Positions 17,123 to 25,152 of a DNA stretch of 64,000 nt are shown here, piece by piece. The stretch's first letter is position 1, and every line of letters starts with the position of its first letter. Source of the stretch: an uncultured bacterium (lineage in GTDB: Bacteria > Bacillota > Clostridia > Oscillospirales > Oscillospiraceae); contig CAMNQF010000004.1 of assembly GCA_946548895.1 (NCBI GenBank), positions 62,001 through 126,000 on the forward strand, read 5' to 3'. Below the pieces are notes generated by a model. It was given only the letters and a program-made list of their open reading frames with translations. It had not been told where the DNA came from and searched no databases. A program made the position numbers and the translations under genes.

Positions 17123-17136
17123 TGTAAGAATTTACA
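17123..17136. promoter_or_regulatory. Second palindromic operator at the regulator's own promoter
   Basis: TGTAAGAATTTACA, differing at one base from the uxaA operator. It begins at the predicted transcription start of the regulator gene, which suggests autorepression with the same geometry as at uxaA. Confidence 0.8.
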
Positions 17137-17157
17137 GAACAGGACGGGGGTGCTGCC

Positions 17158-18159
17158 GTGAATATTTACGATATCGCGGAGCTGGCCGGCGTCTCCATCG
17201 CCACTGTGTCCCGGGTGCTGAACGACAGCCCCAACGTGGCGGAAAAGACCAAGCTGCGGGTGCGCGGCATCATGGAAGAACAGGGCTATGTGCCCAGCGG
17301 GTTTTCCCGGGGGCTGGGGCTGAACGCGATGAAAACCATCGGCCTGATCTGCCCTGACGCGGCGGACGATTACATGGCCAAGGTGGTGGCCTGCCTGGAG
17401 GGCAGCCTCCGGGACTACGGATACGACTGCATCCTGCGGTGCAGCGGCTACAGCTACGAGGACTGCCAGATCGCGGTGAGCGCCCTGCTGCGCTGCCGGG
17501 TGGACGCGCTGGTGCTCATTGGCTCCGTCTACGCCGCCGACGACCCGGACGACCCCCGGGTGAACTACATCCGGGAGGCCGCGGCCCAGGCCCCCGTGTT
17601 CATGGTCAACGGCTACGTCCGGGGGGAGAACATCTACTGCGCCGTGTGCGACGATTATCACGCCTCCCGGTCCGCGGCGGCCGAGATGATCGCATCCGGC
17701 CGGCGGAAGATCCTGTTCCTCACCGATATGGACACCGTCAGCACCAACCTGAAGCGGAAAGGCTGCGAGGCCGCGCTGGCCCAGGCGGGGCTCAAGCTCC
17801 AGGGGGATGTGAACGTGGGGCTTTCCAACCAGATCAACCAGACCCGGGACTACCTGCTCAAGCTTACGGACCTGGACGTGGACGGCATTTTCGCCGCCAA
17901 CGACGCCCTGGCCGCCGGGGCGATGAAATACGCCAAGCGGAAGGGGCTGTCCGTCCCCGGCGACCTGTGCATCATCGGCTACAACAATTCGGAGCTGTCC
18001 GTGTGCTGCGACCCGGAGCTGTCCACCATCGACAGCCGGGAGCGCCGCCTGTGCCAGATTGTGGCGGATTTCCTCAAGCTCCACCTCAGCGGGAGGCAGG
18101 GCGGCGGGAAAGTGTACGCCAAGGGTTACCTCATTCGGAGGGGGACGACAGATTTCTGA
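17158..18159 (+). CDS. LacI-family transcriptional repressor of the galacturonate/pectin locus
   Basis: A 333-residue LacI/GalR-type regulator. Residues 1-22 form the helix-turn-helix (IYDIAELAGVSIATVSRVLN), followed by the hinge helix region and a periplasmic-binding-protein-like sugar-sensing domain (TIGLICPDAADDYMAKV, DGIFAANDALAAGAMKYA). The start is GTG 17158 behind a G-rich ribosome site. It is divergent from uxaA, and both promoters carry the same 14-bp palindrome at the start site. The effector is likely a uronate intermediate such as tagaturonate, altronate or KDG; that is inference from context. Its 3' end overlaps the convergent pectinesterase gene by 29 bases, with no terminator between. 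Confidence 0.92.
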   Translation: MNIYDIAELAGVSIATVSRVLNDSPNVAEKTKLRVRGIMEEQGYVPSGFSRGLGLNAMKTIGLICPDAADDYMAKVVACLEGSLRDYGYDCILRCSGYSYEDCQIAVSALLRCRVDALVLIGSVYAADDPDDPRVNYIREAAAQAPVFMVNGYVRGENIYCAVCDDYHASRSAAAEMIASGRRKILFLTDMDTVSTNLKRKGCEAALAQAGLKLQGDVNVGLSNQINQTRDYLLKLTDLDVDGIFAANDALAAGAMKYAKRKGLSVPGDLCIIGYNNSELSVCCDPELSTIDSRERRLCQIVADFLKLHLSGRQGGGKVYAKGYLIRRGTTDF

Positions 18160-19003
18160 CCCAGCCCACCCGGCCTTTCACCGGGGGGTCCTCGTAGAAC
18201 CGGGCGGTCTTGTCCCGGTCCGTGCCGTTCCACTTGTCAAAGCCCAGGGGGGAGATGTGCCCGCCGTAGGCGCAGTTTTGAAACAGGCACAGCCCGTAGT
18301 CCCGCCAGGGCCGGGCCAGATAGATGGAGCCGGGGGTCACGCCCTCCTCCGCCGTGAAGCGGCAGTTTCGGAAGGTAAAGCCCGCCGCCTGCTCCAAGGC
18401 GTGGGCGGGGGCCGCGGCATAGCCGATGCCCCGGGCGTCCGCCAGGGAGCGGACCTCGCAGTTCTCAAACACCGCTTCCCCGCAGCCGAAAATGAAATCC
18501 ACCGTGCCCTCGATCAGGCACTCGTCAAACCGCTGGGCGCAAGGGCCCTCCTGGCGGAGCGCGGCGGGCAGGAAGCCGTCGTACCGCTGGATGAGGTCGG
18601 TGGGCAGCGGCCCCAGGAACAGGGTGTCCTGGGTGGAGGCCAGGCGGCACCGGCGCATGGAAAAGCCGTCGCCATACACCGTCAGGGCCACCTCCTGGCC
18701 CTTTTCCTCGGGGCGCAGGGCGTCGTTGACGATGGATAGGTCTTCCATGGCCACGCCGCTGGCGCACACCGCCAGGGTCCAGGTGCGGAAGGTATTGTAC
18801 TCCACCCCCGCCCCGTCCAGCTTTTTGGCGTAGTCGTCCCAGACGATGCGGGTGCGGTCCGCCCCCGCCCCCACAAGGGTCAGGTCCGGCGTGGAGATCA
18901 CGGTTTTGGCGCGGTATTCCCCCTCGGCCAGCCGGATCACGTCGCCGGGCCGGGCGCGGTCGAATACCTCTTGAAGATGACAGCCGGGGTCGATCTGGAT
19001 CAT
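18131..19003 (-). CDS. Pectinesterase (carbohydrate esterase family 8), cytoplasmic
   Basis: A 290-residue right-handed beta-helix pectin methylesterase that removes methyl groups from galacturonan. Family residues are visible: a Q-D-T-L-F motif near residue 126, the catalytic Asp region in GTVDFIFGCGEAVFENC near 165, and the Arg/Trp pair in YLARPWRDYG near 235. Plant and most bacterial CE8 enzymes are secreted, but this one starts directly with the catalytic domain after AAAAGGAGGG and has no signal peptide, so it should act on imported methylated oligogalacturonides. The longer upstream frame to 19090 is leader sequence. It is divergent from the transporter operon. Confidence 0.9.
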   Translation of the reverse strand: MIQIDPGCHLQEVFDRARPGDVIRLAEGEYRAKTVISTPDLTLVGAGADRTRIVWDDYAKKLDGAGVEYNTFRTWTLAVCASGVAMEDLSIVNDALRPEEKGQEVALTVYGDGFSMRRCRLASTQDTLFLGPLPTDLIQRYDGFLPAALRQEGPCAQRFDECLIEGTVDFIFGCGEAVFENCEVRSLADARGIGYAAAPAHALEQAAGFTFRNCRFTAEEGVTPGSIYLARPWRDYGLCLFQNCAYGGHISPLGFDKWNGTDRDKTARFYEDPPVKGRVGWVRNLSSPSE

Positions 19004-19074
19004 GAGAGATCCCTCCTTTTTCAAATACACAGCTACACAGCGGGACGCGGCGGCATTTTGCCCGCGCAATGCCC

Positions 19075-19116
19075 CTCCTGCGGCGTACACGCCGCAGGAG
19101 AACCGCCTCTATTATA
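19075..19116 (-). promoter_or_regulatory. Pectinesterase -10 box with adjacent 26-base palindrome
   Basis: On the minus strand a perfect TATAAT occupies 19116-19111; no good -35 box precedes it. Immediately downstream, 19075-19100 is a palindrome with two 12-base arms (CTCCTGCGGCGT and its complement) around an AC centre, sitting at about +4 to +30 of the pectinesterase transcript. It may be an operator or a 5' mRNA hairpin. It does not resemble the TGTAAG operator. Confidence 0.5.
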
Positions 19117-19193
19117 CCTGATGCGGCGGGCTGTGCCTATCCCCAAGGCGGAGGTTCCGCCTAAATTTCTTGACAGCGAGGCGGGTGGACCCC

Positions 19194-19775
19194 ATGAGAC
19201 GGCAGCGTACCTGGAAGGAATACCGGGCCATCGACCTGGCGCTGCTGGGCGCGGCGCTGGCGGTTTTTGAGTTCCTCATTGTCCGGGCCGCCAACTGGTG
19301 GTTCCCCGGCCAGCCCTTCACCGTCTCCCTGGCGGCGGCCATGGCCTCCATCGTCTATATGCGCTGGGGCTGGTGGGGCGCCATCCACGCGGTGGAGGCG
19401 GGGCTGGTATTCTGCTTCTTTTCCGGGGCCTCCGGGCCGCAGTACGTCATCTACTGCGCGGGCAACCTGTTTTCGGTACTGGCGGTGCTCCTGCTGGACC
19501 GCGTGGGAAAAGAGCGGGTGCGGACCGGCCACCTGTCCTTGGTGTTCCCCTTGCTGGTGCAGGTGCTGATGCAGGCGGGGAGGGCGCTTGCCGCCCTGGC
19601 GCTGGGCGCCGGGCCGGCGGGCGTGGTGGGTTTCTTCACCACCGACAGCCTCTCCCTCTTATTTACCTTTGTGATCATCTGGATAGCGCGAAAGCTGGAC
19701 GGTGTCTATGAGGATCAAAAACATTACCTGCTCCGCGTCCACGCGGAGAAGGGGCAAAAAGGAGGTAAACTATGA
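19194..19775 (+). CDS. Unrecognised membrane protein, first gene of transporter operon
   Basis: A 193-residue protein with five or six hydrophobic helices and short loops, resembling in size and layout the substrate-binding S components of ECF transporters; no family motif is certain. ATG 19194 is used because the frame upstream only offers a TTG at 19170; the ribosome site is weak. Its stop overlaps the ATG of the LplB-type permease (ATGA), so it is co-translated with the ABC transporter. It may be an accessory membrane subunit of that transporter or an independent vitamin or sugar importer component. Confidence is high that it is a gene, low on function. Confidence 0.7.
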   Translation: MRRQRTWKEYRAIDLALLGAALAVFEFLIVRAANWWFPGQPFTVSLAAAMASIVYMRWGWWGAIHAVEAGLVFCFFSGASGPQYVIYCAGNLFSVLAVLLLDRVGKERVRTGHLSLVFPLLVQVLMQAGRALAALALGAGPAGVVGFFTTDSLSLLFTFVIIWIARKLDGVYEDQKHYLLRVHAEKGQKGGKL

Positions 19776-20827
19776 AAGATAGGGCAGCGGATTTCCTGGA
19801 ATTTGACAGGGAAGCCCAGGTCTACCGGATCAGTCCGGAGCAGGCCGTCCGGGACGACGTGGAGAAGCACTATTGGCGCCATGTGGGCGTGACCATCCTG
19901 AAGGACTGGCGGCTTTACATCATGCTGGTGCCCATGCTGCTGGTGTTCCTGTTCTGGCGGTACTTCCCCATGTATGAGCTGCTGGGGTGCTTCAAGGTGT
20001 CGGACGACGTGGTGCCCGTCTCGCAGCAGCTGTTTTCCGGCTTCTCGTACTTCAGGCGGCTGCTGGCGGGGGGAGACCAGCTCTCCACCGACTTTTGGCG
20101 GGCGCTGCGCAACACCTTTATCCTCAGTTTCTACGGCCTGTGCTTCGGCTTCCCCATCCCCATCATCCTGGCGCTGTTTTTCAATGAAATCCGCTCAAAC
20201 GCCGCCCGGAGCGTCTATCAGGTGCTGACATACCTGCCCAAGTTTATGTCCACCGTGGTCATGACCTCGCTGGTGACCATGCTGGTGAAGCAGGGTTCCC
20301 TCACCACCGGCATGGGCATCATCAACCAGGCGCTGTCGAACCTGGGACTCATCAGCGGCGAGGTGGCCAACGCGGGACTGCTGAACAACCCGTCCTTCTT
20401 CCGCTCCATCTACCAGATCAGCGGCATCTGGGAGGGCGCGGGTTATGACAGCATCGTGTTCTTCGCCGCCATTATCGCCATCTCCCCCACCAGCTACGAG
20501 GCCGCCCAGATCGACGGCGCGGACAAGTGGGCCCAGATGCGCTACGTGGTGCTGCCCAGCATCCTGTCCACCATCGTCATCATGCTCATCACCCGCATCG
20601 GCTCCCTGCTGAACATCGGGTATGAGAAGGTGCTGCTGCTGTACAACACCAACACCTACGTCACCGCCGACGTGGTGTCCACCCTGGCCAACCGGGTGGG
20701 CATGGGCAACAATCCCCAGCCCGGGGTGGCGGCCGCGGCGGAGATGATGAACAACGTCATCGGGATGCTGCTGGTGATCGGGGCAAACACCATCGCCCGC
20801 AAGGCGTCCAACACCTCGCTGTACTAA
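19772..20827 (+). CDS. ABC sugar transporter permease, LplB/CUT1 type
   Basis: A 351-residue inner permease subunit with six predicted helices after a 45-residue cytoplasmic N-terminus. The ATPase-contact EAA loop reads EAAQIDGADKWAQMRYVVLP. The sequence belongs to the LplB group that works with YtcP-type partners and large lipoproteins to import oligosaccharides such as polygalacturonan or rhamnogalacturonan fragments. It overlaps the upstream membrane protein by four bases and lies 15 bases before its partner permease. The gene neighbours (CE8, GH28, GH105) point to galacturonan-derived oligomers as substrate. Confidence 0.93.
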   Translation: MKDRAADFLEFDREAQVYRISPEQAVRDDVEKHYWRHVGVTILKDWRLYIMLVPMLLVFLFWRYFPMYELLGCFKVSDDVVPVSQQLFSGFSYFRRLLAGGDQLSTDFWRALRNTFILSFYGLCFGFPIPIILALFFNEIRSNAARSVYQVLTYLPKFMSTVVMTSLVTMLVKQGSLTTGMGIINQALSNLGLISGEVANAGLLNNPSFFRSIYQISGIWEGAGYDSIVFFAAIIAISPTSYEAAQIDGADKWAQMRYVVLPSILSTIVIMLITRIGSLLNIGYEKVLLLYNTNTYVTADVVSTLANRVGMGNNPQPGVAAAAEMMNNVIGMLLVIGANTIARKASNTSLY

Positions 20828-20842
20828 ACGGGAGGGCGCGTC

Positions 20843-21733
20843 ATGAAACGTAAGCTTGAAATCTCCGAGCTGATCTTCAAAATCATCAGCTACACTCTGC
20901 TCACCGTGTTCGCCCTGTGCTGCCTGTACCCCTTTGTGTACGCGGTGTCCGCCTCCCTCAGCGGCCGGGCCGCCGTGGAGTACGGCTCCGTGGTGCTCTT
21001 CCCCAAGGATGTGCAGTTCGACGCCTTTGCCCGGATGTTCGGGGACAATATGTTCTGGAACGCCTACTCCAATACCCTGTTCCTCACCCTGTACGGCACC
21101 CTGTGGTCCATGCTCACCGCCATCCTGGGGGCCTACGCCCTGTCCAAGCGGCGGCTGCTGTTCCGCAAGTTCTTCAACTTCTTCCTGGTGTTCACCATGT
21201 GGTTCTCCGCCGGCATCGTGCCCCAGTACCTGAACTACCTGGCCACCCGGGACGTGTTCCGCGTGTTCGGCATCCAGGACGACAAGTGGCTGGTGGTTAT
21301 CGCCATGGGCATGGCGGCCATGAACATCATCCTGCTGCGCAACGCCTTTGAGGGCGTGCCCTCCGAGATCGAGGAGGCCGCCATCGTGGACGGCGCCAGC
21401 GAGTTCCAGGTACTCAGCACGGTGTACATCCCCATGAGCAAGTCCACCATCGCCACCGTGGCCCTGTTCTTCGCCATCTCCCGCTGGAACGGCTACTTCT
21501 GGGCCCGGCAGATGATCTCCAACTCCAACGAGCACCCTCTCCAGGTGTTCATCCGCCTGCGGCTGGAGCAGTACACCGACCCGGAGATCATCGCGGGCTG
21601 GAGCGAGACCTTCGCCTCCGACTCGGTGATCTACGCGCTGATCGTGTGCTCCATCGTGCCCATCCTGATTATCTACCCCTTTATCCAGAAGTACTTCGCC
21701 AAGGGCGTCAACGTGGGCGGCGTCAAAGAGTAA
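20843..21733 (+). CDS. ABC sugar transporter permease, YtcP/CUT1 type
   Basis: A 296-residue second permease subunit with six predicted helices. The EAA loop is EEAAIVDGASEFQVLSTVYIP. It pairs with the LplB-type subunit to form the membrane channel. The ribosome site GGGAGG lies before the ATG. It is followed after 55 bases by the binding lipoprotein, the usual order for LplB-YtcP-YtcQ operons of Bacillota. Confidence 0.93.
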   Translation: MKRKLEISELIFKIISYTLLTVFALCCLYPFVYAVSASLSGRAAVEYGSVVLFPKDVQFDAFARMFGDNMFWNAYSNTLFLTLYGTLWSMLTAILGAYALSKRRLLFRKFFNFFLVFTMWFSAGIVPQYLNYLATRDVFRVFGIQDDKWLVVIAMGMAAMNIILLRNAFEGVPSEIEEAAIVDGASEFQVLSTVYIPMSKSTIATVALFFAISRWNGYFWARQMISNSNEHPLQVFIRLRLEQYTDPEIIAGWSETFASDSVIYALIVCSIVPILIIYPFIQKYFAKGVNVGGVKE

Positions 21734-21788
21734 CCCCCGCCCCGATGATGATACCGACACCCACACGACTTATCTGAGGAGGATATTT

Positions 21789-23954
21789 ATGAGAAAAATG
21801 AAATCCTTTGCCGCGATGCTCCTTGCCATCGTGATGACGGCTTCCCTGCTGGCCGGCTGCGGCCCCAGCATCCAGGTGGAGCAGTCCCAGCCCCCCGCCC
21901 AGAATTCCCAGCCCGCCCAGTCCGGCGGCGGCCAGGCCACCCCCAGCGCGGCGCCCGCCCAGGGCCTGACCTATGCCCCCGGCACCACGCTGCGCATGGC
22001 CACCGGCTATAACAACGCCAAGACCGGCCTGTTCTTCGACCCGGAGACCGCCGGCGAGGGCGTGACCCTGGCCGATGGAAAGACCTACCACGCCGGCGAG
22101 CTGAAGCCCACCTGGGTGGAGGTGCAGAACCAGCTGAACGTGGTGTTTGAGAACCAGTACCAGGGCAACAGCGCCTCCAAGGAGTTCGACTTCTGGAAGG
22201 AGCGCCTGGGCGATGTGGATATGGTCAGCGGCACCGCCACCAAGCTCACCGAGAACGGCGAGGCGGGCAATGTGGTGAACATCGCCGAGTACCTGGACCT
22301 GATGCCCAACTTCAAGGCGTACCTGGATGCCAACCCCATCGTCCGCCTGTCCATCACCGGCAACACCGACACCGGCGCCATCTATTTCAGCCCCTATTTC
22401 GACGGCGTGGACGACATTGAGCGGATGCCCCTGATGCGCACCGACTGGGTGGAAAAGCTGCTCAACGGCGAGGGCGAGTTCACCGCCAGCGCCAGCGGCC
22501 AGACCGCCGCCCCCAAGTACCAGCCCTATATGCCCACCTCCGGCAAGGTGGAGGTCGACGTGGTCAAGGCCGACGGCTCCGGCGTGGAAAAGGTCACCAA
22601 GGACTATGACACCGCGGGCAATATCGTCGACAAGATGAACGCCGCCGGCTCCATGGACGGCGTGGCCGCCGTGAATATGCTGCGCGCCTACATTGACCAG
22701 GCCTACGGCGGCTACTACGGGACCAACCGCGCCGACCTGTTCGTGGGCCAGAACGCCGCCTGGGACGCCGACGAGCTGGTGGCCCTGCTGCGCTGCGTGA
22801 CCTCCAACGCCCAGACCCTCAACGGCACCAACAACGTCCAGGGCCTGTTCACCCGTGAGGACAACAACAACCAGCGCCGGGTGGATATGTTCCGCTTCAC
22901 CGGCACCCTGTTCGGTGTGCGTGGCCTGGAGTCCCGCCAGGACTACCTGTACGTGGGCGCTGACAACCAGCTCCATGACGCCCGCCAGGAGGAGGACACC
23001 TACCAGGCCATGGAGCGGATGCACGCCATGGTGGAGGAGGGCCTGATCTCCAAGGCGTTCATCGACGGCTCCGAGGAGAGCTCCAAGACCTACCTGGAGA
23101 ACGACCTGGGCTTCATGCACTACGACTACAACCAGACCCAGACCATTCTGAACGCCACCGCCCTCCAGGCCGACCAGGGCGAGAAGTACATGGCCGCCAT
23201 GGTGCCCGTGGCCCGCTGGTATGACGGCTCCAGCGAGGACGGCGTGTATATGCGCTTCACCGAGTCCTGGCGCTCCGTCAAGACCGACGGCTGGGGCATC
23301 TCCAAGGCCGGCGTGGGCAGCGACACCGACAAGCTGAACGCCTGCCTGGCCCTCATCGACTTCGCCTATTCCGAAAAGGGCCAGATCCTCATGAGCTATG
23401 GCCCCGACGCCTTCATCAAGCAGGGCGAGACCTTCCTGTTCAACGGCCGGGAGATGCCCGTCATCGCCGACGCCACCCGCGACGAGCTGTGGTCCAAGGC
23501 CAACGGCAACTACACCAACTACGCCCGGTTCTACCTGGGCTCCACCCTGTCCTTCCTGAAGAGCCAGGCCTTTGAGTACCAGTGCACCCACGAGGTGGGC
23601 CAGCAGGGCGCGGGCTACATCTCCACCGCCATCGGCCTGGGCGTCATCAAGCACCCCGAGCTGGCCATGGCCTCCAACCCCTGGTACACCATCGTGCCCA
23701 CCGTGCTGCCCACCACCAAGGTGGAGAACGACACCGTGGCCGGCTACACCGAGCTCCAGGACCAGTTCAACCAGCAGAAGGACGGCAAGAATATGCTGCT
23801 GGACATCATTGTGAACGGCTACACCGACGCCGCCATGCAGGACGCCGCCAGCACCGCCGCCAACGTGACCAACGCCTGGTCCGGCAAGCAGTACCTGGCC
23901 ATCAAGCAGGGCGCCTGGCAGAAGGACATCACCTACTACGAGACCCTGAAGTAA
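21789..23954 (+). CDS. Extracellular solute-binding lipoprotein of the ABC transporter
   Basis: A 721-residue exported lipoprotein. The signal peptide ends in the lipobox LLAGC at residue 24, followed by a Gln/Pro/Ser-rich linker to about 60. The body has the features of the large type 1 (YtcQ-like) oligosaccharide-binding proteins: a repeated Trp/Tyr-rich surface, the segment GWGISKAGVGSDTDKLNACLALIDFAYSEKGQ near 500 and a YGPDAFIKQGE stretch. At 721 residues it is clearly longer than the roughly 500-560 residues common for this group, with extra sequence in the N-terminal half. Codon use is extremely G/C-biased, suggesting high expression. A hairpin follows the stop and may protect the mRNA. 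Confidence 0.9.
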   Translation: MRKMKSFAAMLLAIVMTASLLAGCGPSIQVEQSQPPAQNSQPAQSGGGQATPSAAPAQGLTYAPGTTLRMATGYNNAKTGLFFDPETAGEGVTLADGKTYHAGELKPTWVEVQNQLNVVFENQYQGNSASKEFDFWKERLGDVDMVSGTATKLTENGEAGNVVNIAEYLDLMPNFKAYLDANPIVRLSITGNTDTGAIYFSPYFDGVDDIERMPLMRTDWVEKLLNGEGEFTASASGQTAAPKYQPYMPTSGKVEVDVVKADGSGVEKVTKDYDTAGNIVDKMNAAGSMDGVAAVNMLRAYIDQAYGGYYGTNRADLFVGQNAAWDADELVALLRCVTSNAQTLNGTNNVQGLFTREDNNNQRRVDMFRFTGTLFGVRGLESRQDYLYVGADNQLHDARQEEDTYQAMERMHAMVEEGLISKAFIDGSEESSKTYLENDLGFMHYDYNQTQTILNATALQADQGEKYMAAMVPVARWYDGSSEDGVYMRFTESWRSVKTDGWGISKAGVGSDTDKLNACLALIDFAYSEKGQILMSYGPDAFIKQGETFLFNGREMPVIADATRDELWSKANGNYTNYARFYLGSTLSFLKSQAFEYQCTHEVGQQGAGYISTAIGLGVIKHPELAMASNPWYTIVPTVLPTTKVENDTVAGYTELQDQFNQQKDGKNMLLDIIVNGYTDAAMQDAASTAANVTNAWSGKQYLAIKQGAWQKDITYYETLK

Positions 23955-23999
23955 GGGCGGCCGCCTGACGCCGCCAACGTAGCTATCCGTAAGCGCAAA

Positions 24000-24030
24000 C
24001 CCGCCGGACGGTTCCGCGCCGCCCGGCGGG
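24000..24030 (+). other. Intercistronic hairpin after the binding-protein gene
   Basis: Perfect 8-bp G/C stem (24000-24007 with 24023-24030) without a T tract. Such stem-loops after binding-protein genes commonly stabilise the upstream message and lower expression of downstream transport genes. Confidence 0.55.
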
Positions 24031-24061
24031 GGAAGCCTGATTTCCCCGGGAGGAGGCCGTC

Positions 24062-24652
24062 ATGTATAAAAAACAAATGACCGTGCAGAAGATCCTCTGT
24101 CTGGCGGCTATCATCGTAAGCGCGATCTTTTTCCTCTACTCGCTCGGCATCATGACCGATCTGTATGATAGCCTCTATGACACCATGCGCAACCCCAGCG
24201 ACATCACCCAGACCGACGTGTCCGGCTCCATCATCTACTACGCCATGCAGGCGTTCAACCGGCAGCTGCTGATGCTCAGTATCGGCCAGATCCTGCTGGG
24301 GGCGCTGCTGTTTATTACCAACACCCATAGCCGCAGGCGGTACTATATCGGCAACTACGCCGCCACCGGCCTGTTCGCCGCCTTCGCCGTATACAACACC
24401 GTCTATGCCCATATCAACATTGAGGAGGCCAAGCGGCAGTTCCTCCAGGTGGACTTCGCCGCCCTGAAGGAGCACGCCGAGATGTGGGGCACGCTGTACA
24501 CCGAGTCCACCTTCTGGTTCGACGCCCACTACCTGGTGTTCGGCCTGCTGGTGGCGGCGTCCGCGCTGCTGATTGCCAACGCGGTGTGGAAGGTCCGGCT
24601 GATGAAGGACGAGGCGGCCCTGGTGGAAGAGGGAAGGAGGATTGCCGGATGA
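24062..24652 (+). CDS. Unrecognised four-helix membrane protein A of the transporter operon
   Basis: A 196-residue protein with four predicted helices (about 10-31, 68-88, 98-118 and 155-176) and a charged loop between helices three and four. No family motif is recognised. The ATG follows GGGAGGAGG. Its stop overlaps the ATG of the next membrane protein (ATGA), so the two are probably made in fixed ratio and may form one complex. Position between the binding protein and the ATPase suggests an accessory part of the importer. Confidence 0.7.
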   Translation: MYKKQMTVQKILCLAAIIVSAIFFLYSLGIMTDLYDSLYDTMRNPSDITQTDVSGSIIYYAMQAFNRQLLMLSIGQILLGALLFITNTHSRRRYYIGNYAATGLFAAFAVYNTVYAHINIEEAKRQFLQVDFAALKEHAEMWGTLYTESTFWFDAHYLVFGLLVAASALLIANAVWKVRLMKDEAALVEEGRRIAG

Positions 24653-25140
24653 CAGCGGAAGATCGCGCCATACAGCGGGACAGGATGCGGTTCATCAAGA
24701 ACTCGCTCTCCTCCAACCTGGCCATTCTGGGCATCCTGTTCGACGTGTTCTACTTTGTCAGCATCTACAAGTCCGACGTGGGCACCTGGTACTACACCAT
24801 CCTCACCGGCGCGTCCATCGTATACAACCTGGTGTTCATGCTGGCGGTGTTCCTGTCCTCCGAGGGCGTGAAGAACTACAAGCGGGGCTATTCCTACCTG
24901 CTGATCGCCCTGGGCGTGTTCCAGGCCGTGCGCATTTTCATCATCCCCATGCGGGCCCATACCGCCGAGACCCTGATAAACGGCGCGGCCACCGTGGTCA
25001 TGCAGGACGGGCAGTTCTACCGGGTGGCGGCCTATCTGCTCATTTCCGGCGCCTGCCTGATCGCGTCGGCGGTGGTGAACCTGATCCGCTGCCGGGCCCT
25101 GGCGGAACACCTCAAAACCCTGGACGCCCAGGGCGCATAA
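24649..25140 (+). CDS. Unrecognised four-helix membrane protein B of the transporter operon
   Basis: A 163-residue protein with four predicted helices (around 24-40, 48-70, 83-103 and 125-147) and short polar ends. It starts inside the stop codon of the preceding membrane gene and ends 12 bases before the ATPase gene. The same general topology as its neighbours, with low visible sequence similarity, suggests a set of related or co-evolved subunits. Function is not known. Confidence 0.7.
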   Translation: MTAEDRAIQRDRMRFIKNSLSSNLAILGILFDVFYFVSIYKSDVGTWYYTILTGASIVYNLVFMLAVFLSSEGVKNYKRGYSYLLIALGVFQAVRIFIIPMRAHTAETLINGAATVVMQDGQFYRVAAYLLISGACLIASAVVNLIRCRALAEHLKTLDAQGA

Positions 25141-25152
25141 GGAGGCGGAGAC

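Noticed and set aside
20195-23654. Long leftward open frames opposite the YtcP permease and binding-protein genes
   Set aside because: They are shadows of highly G/C-biased transporter genes, with compositionally odd translations and no ribosome sites.
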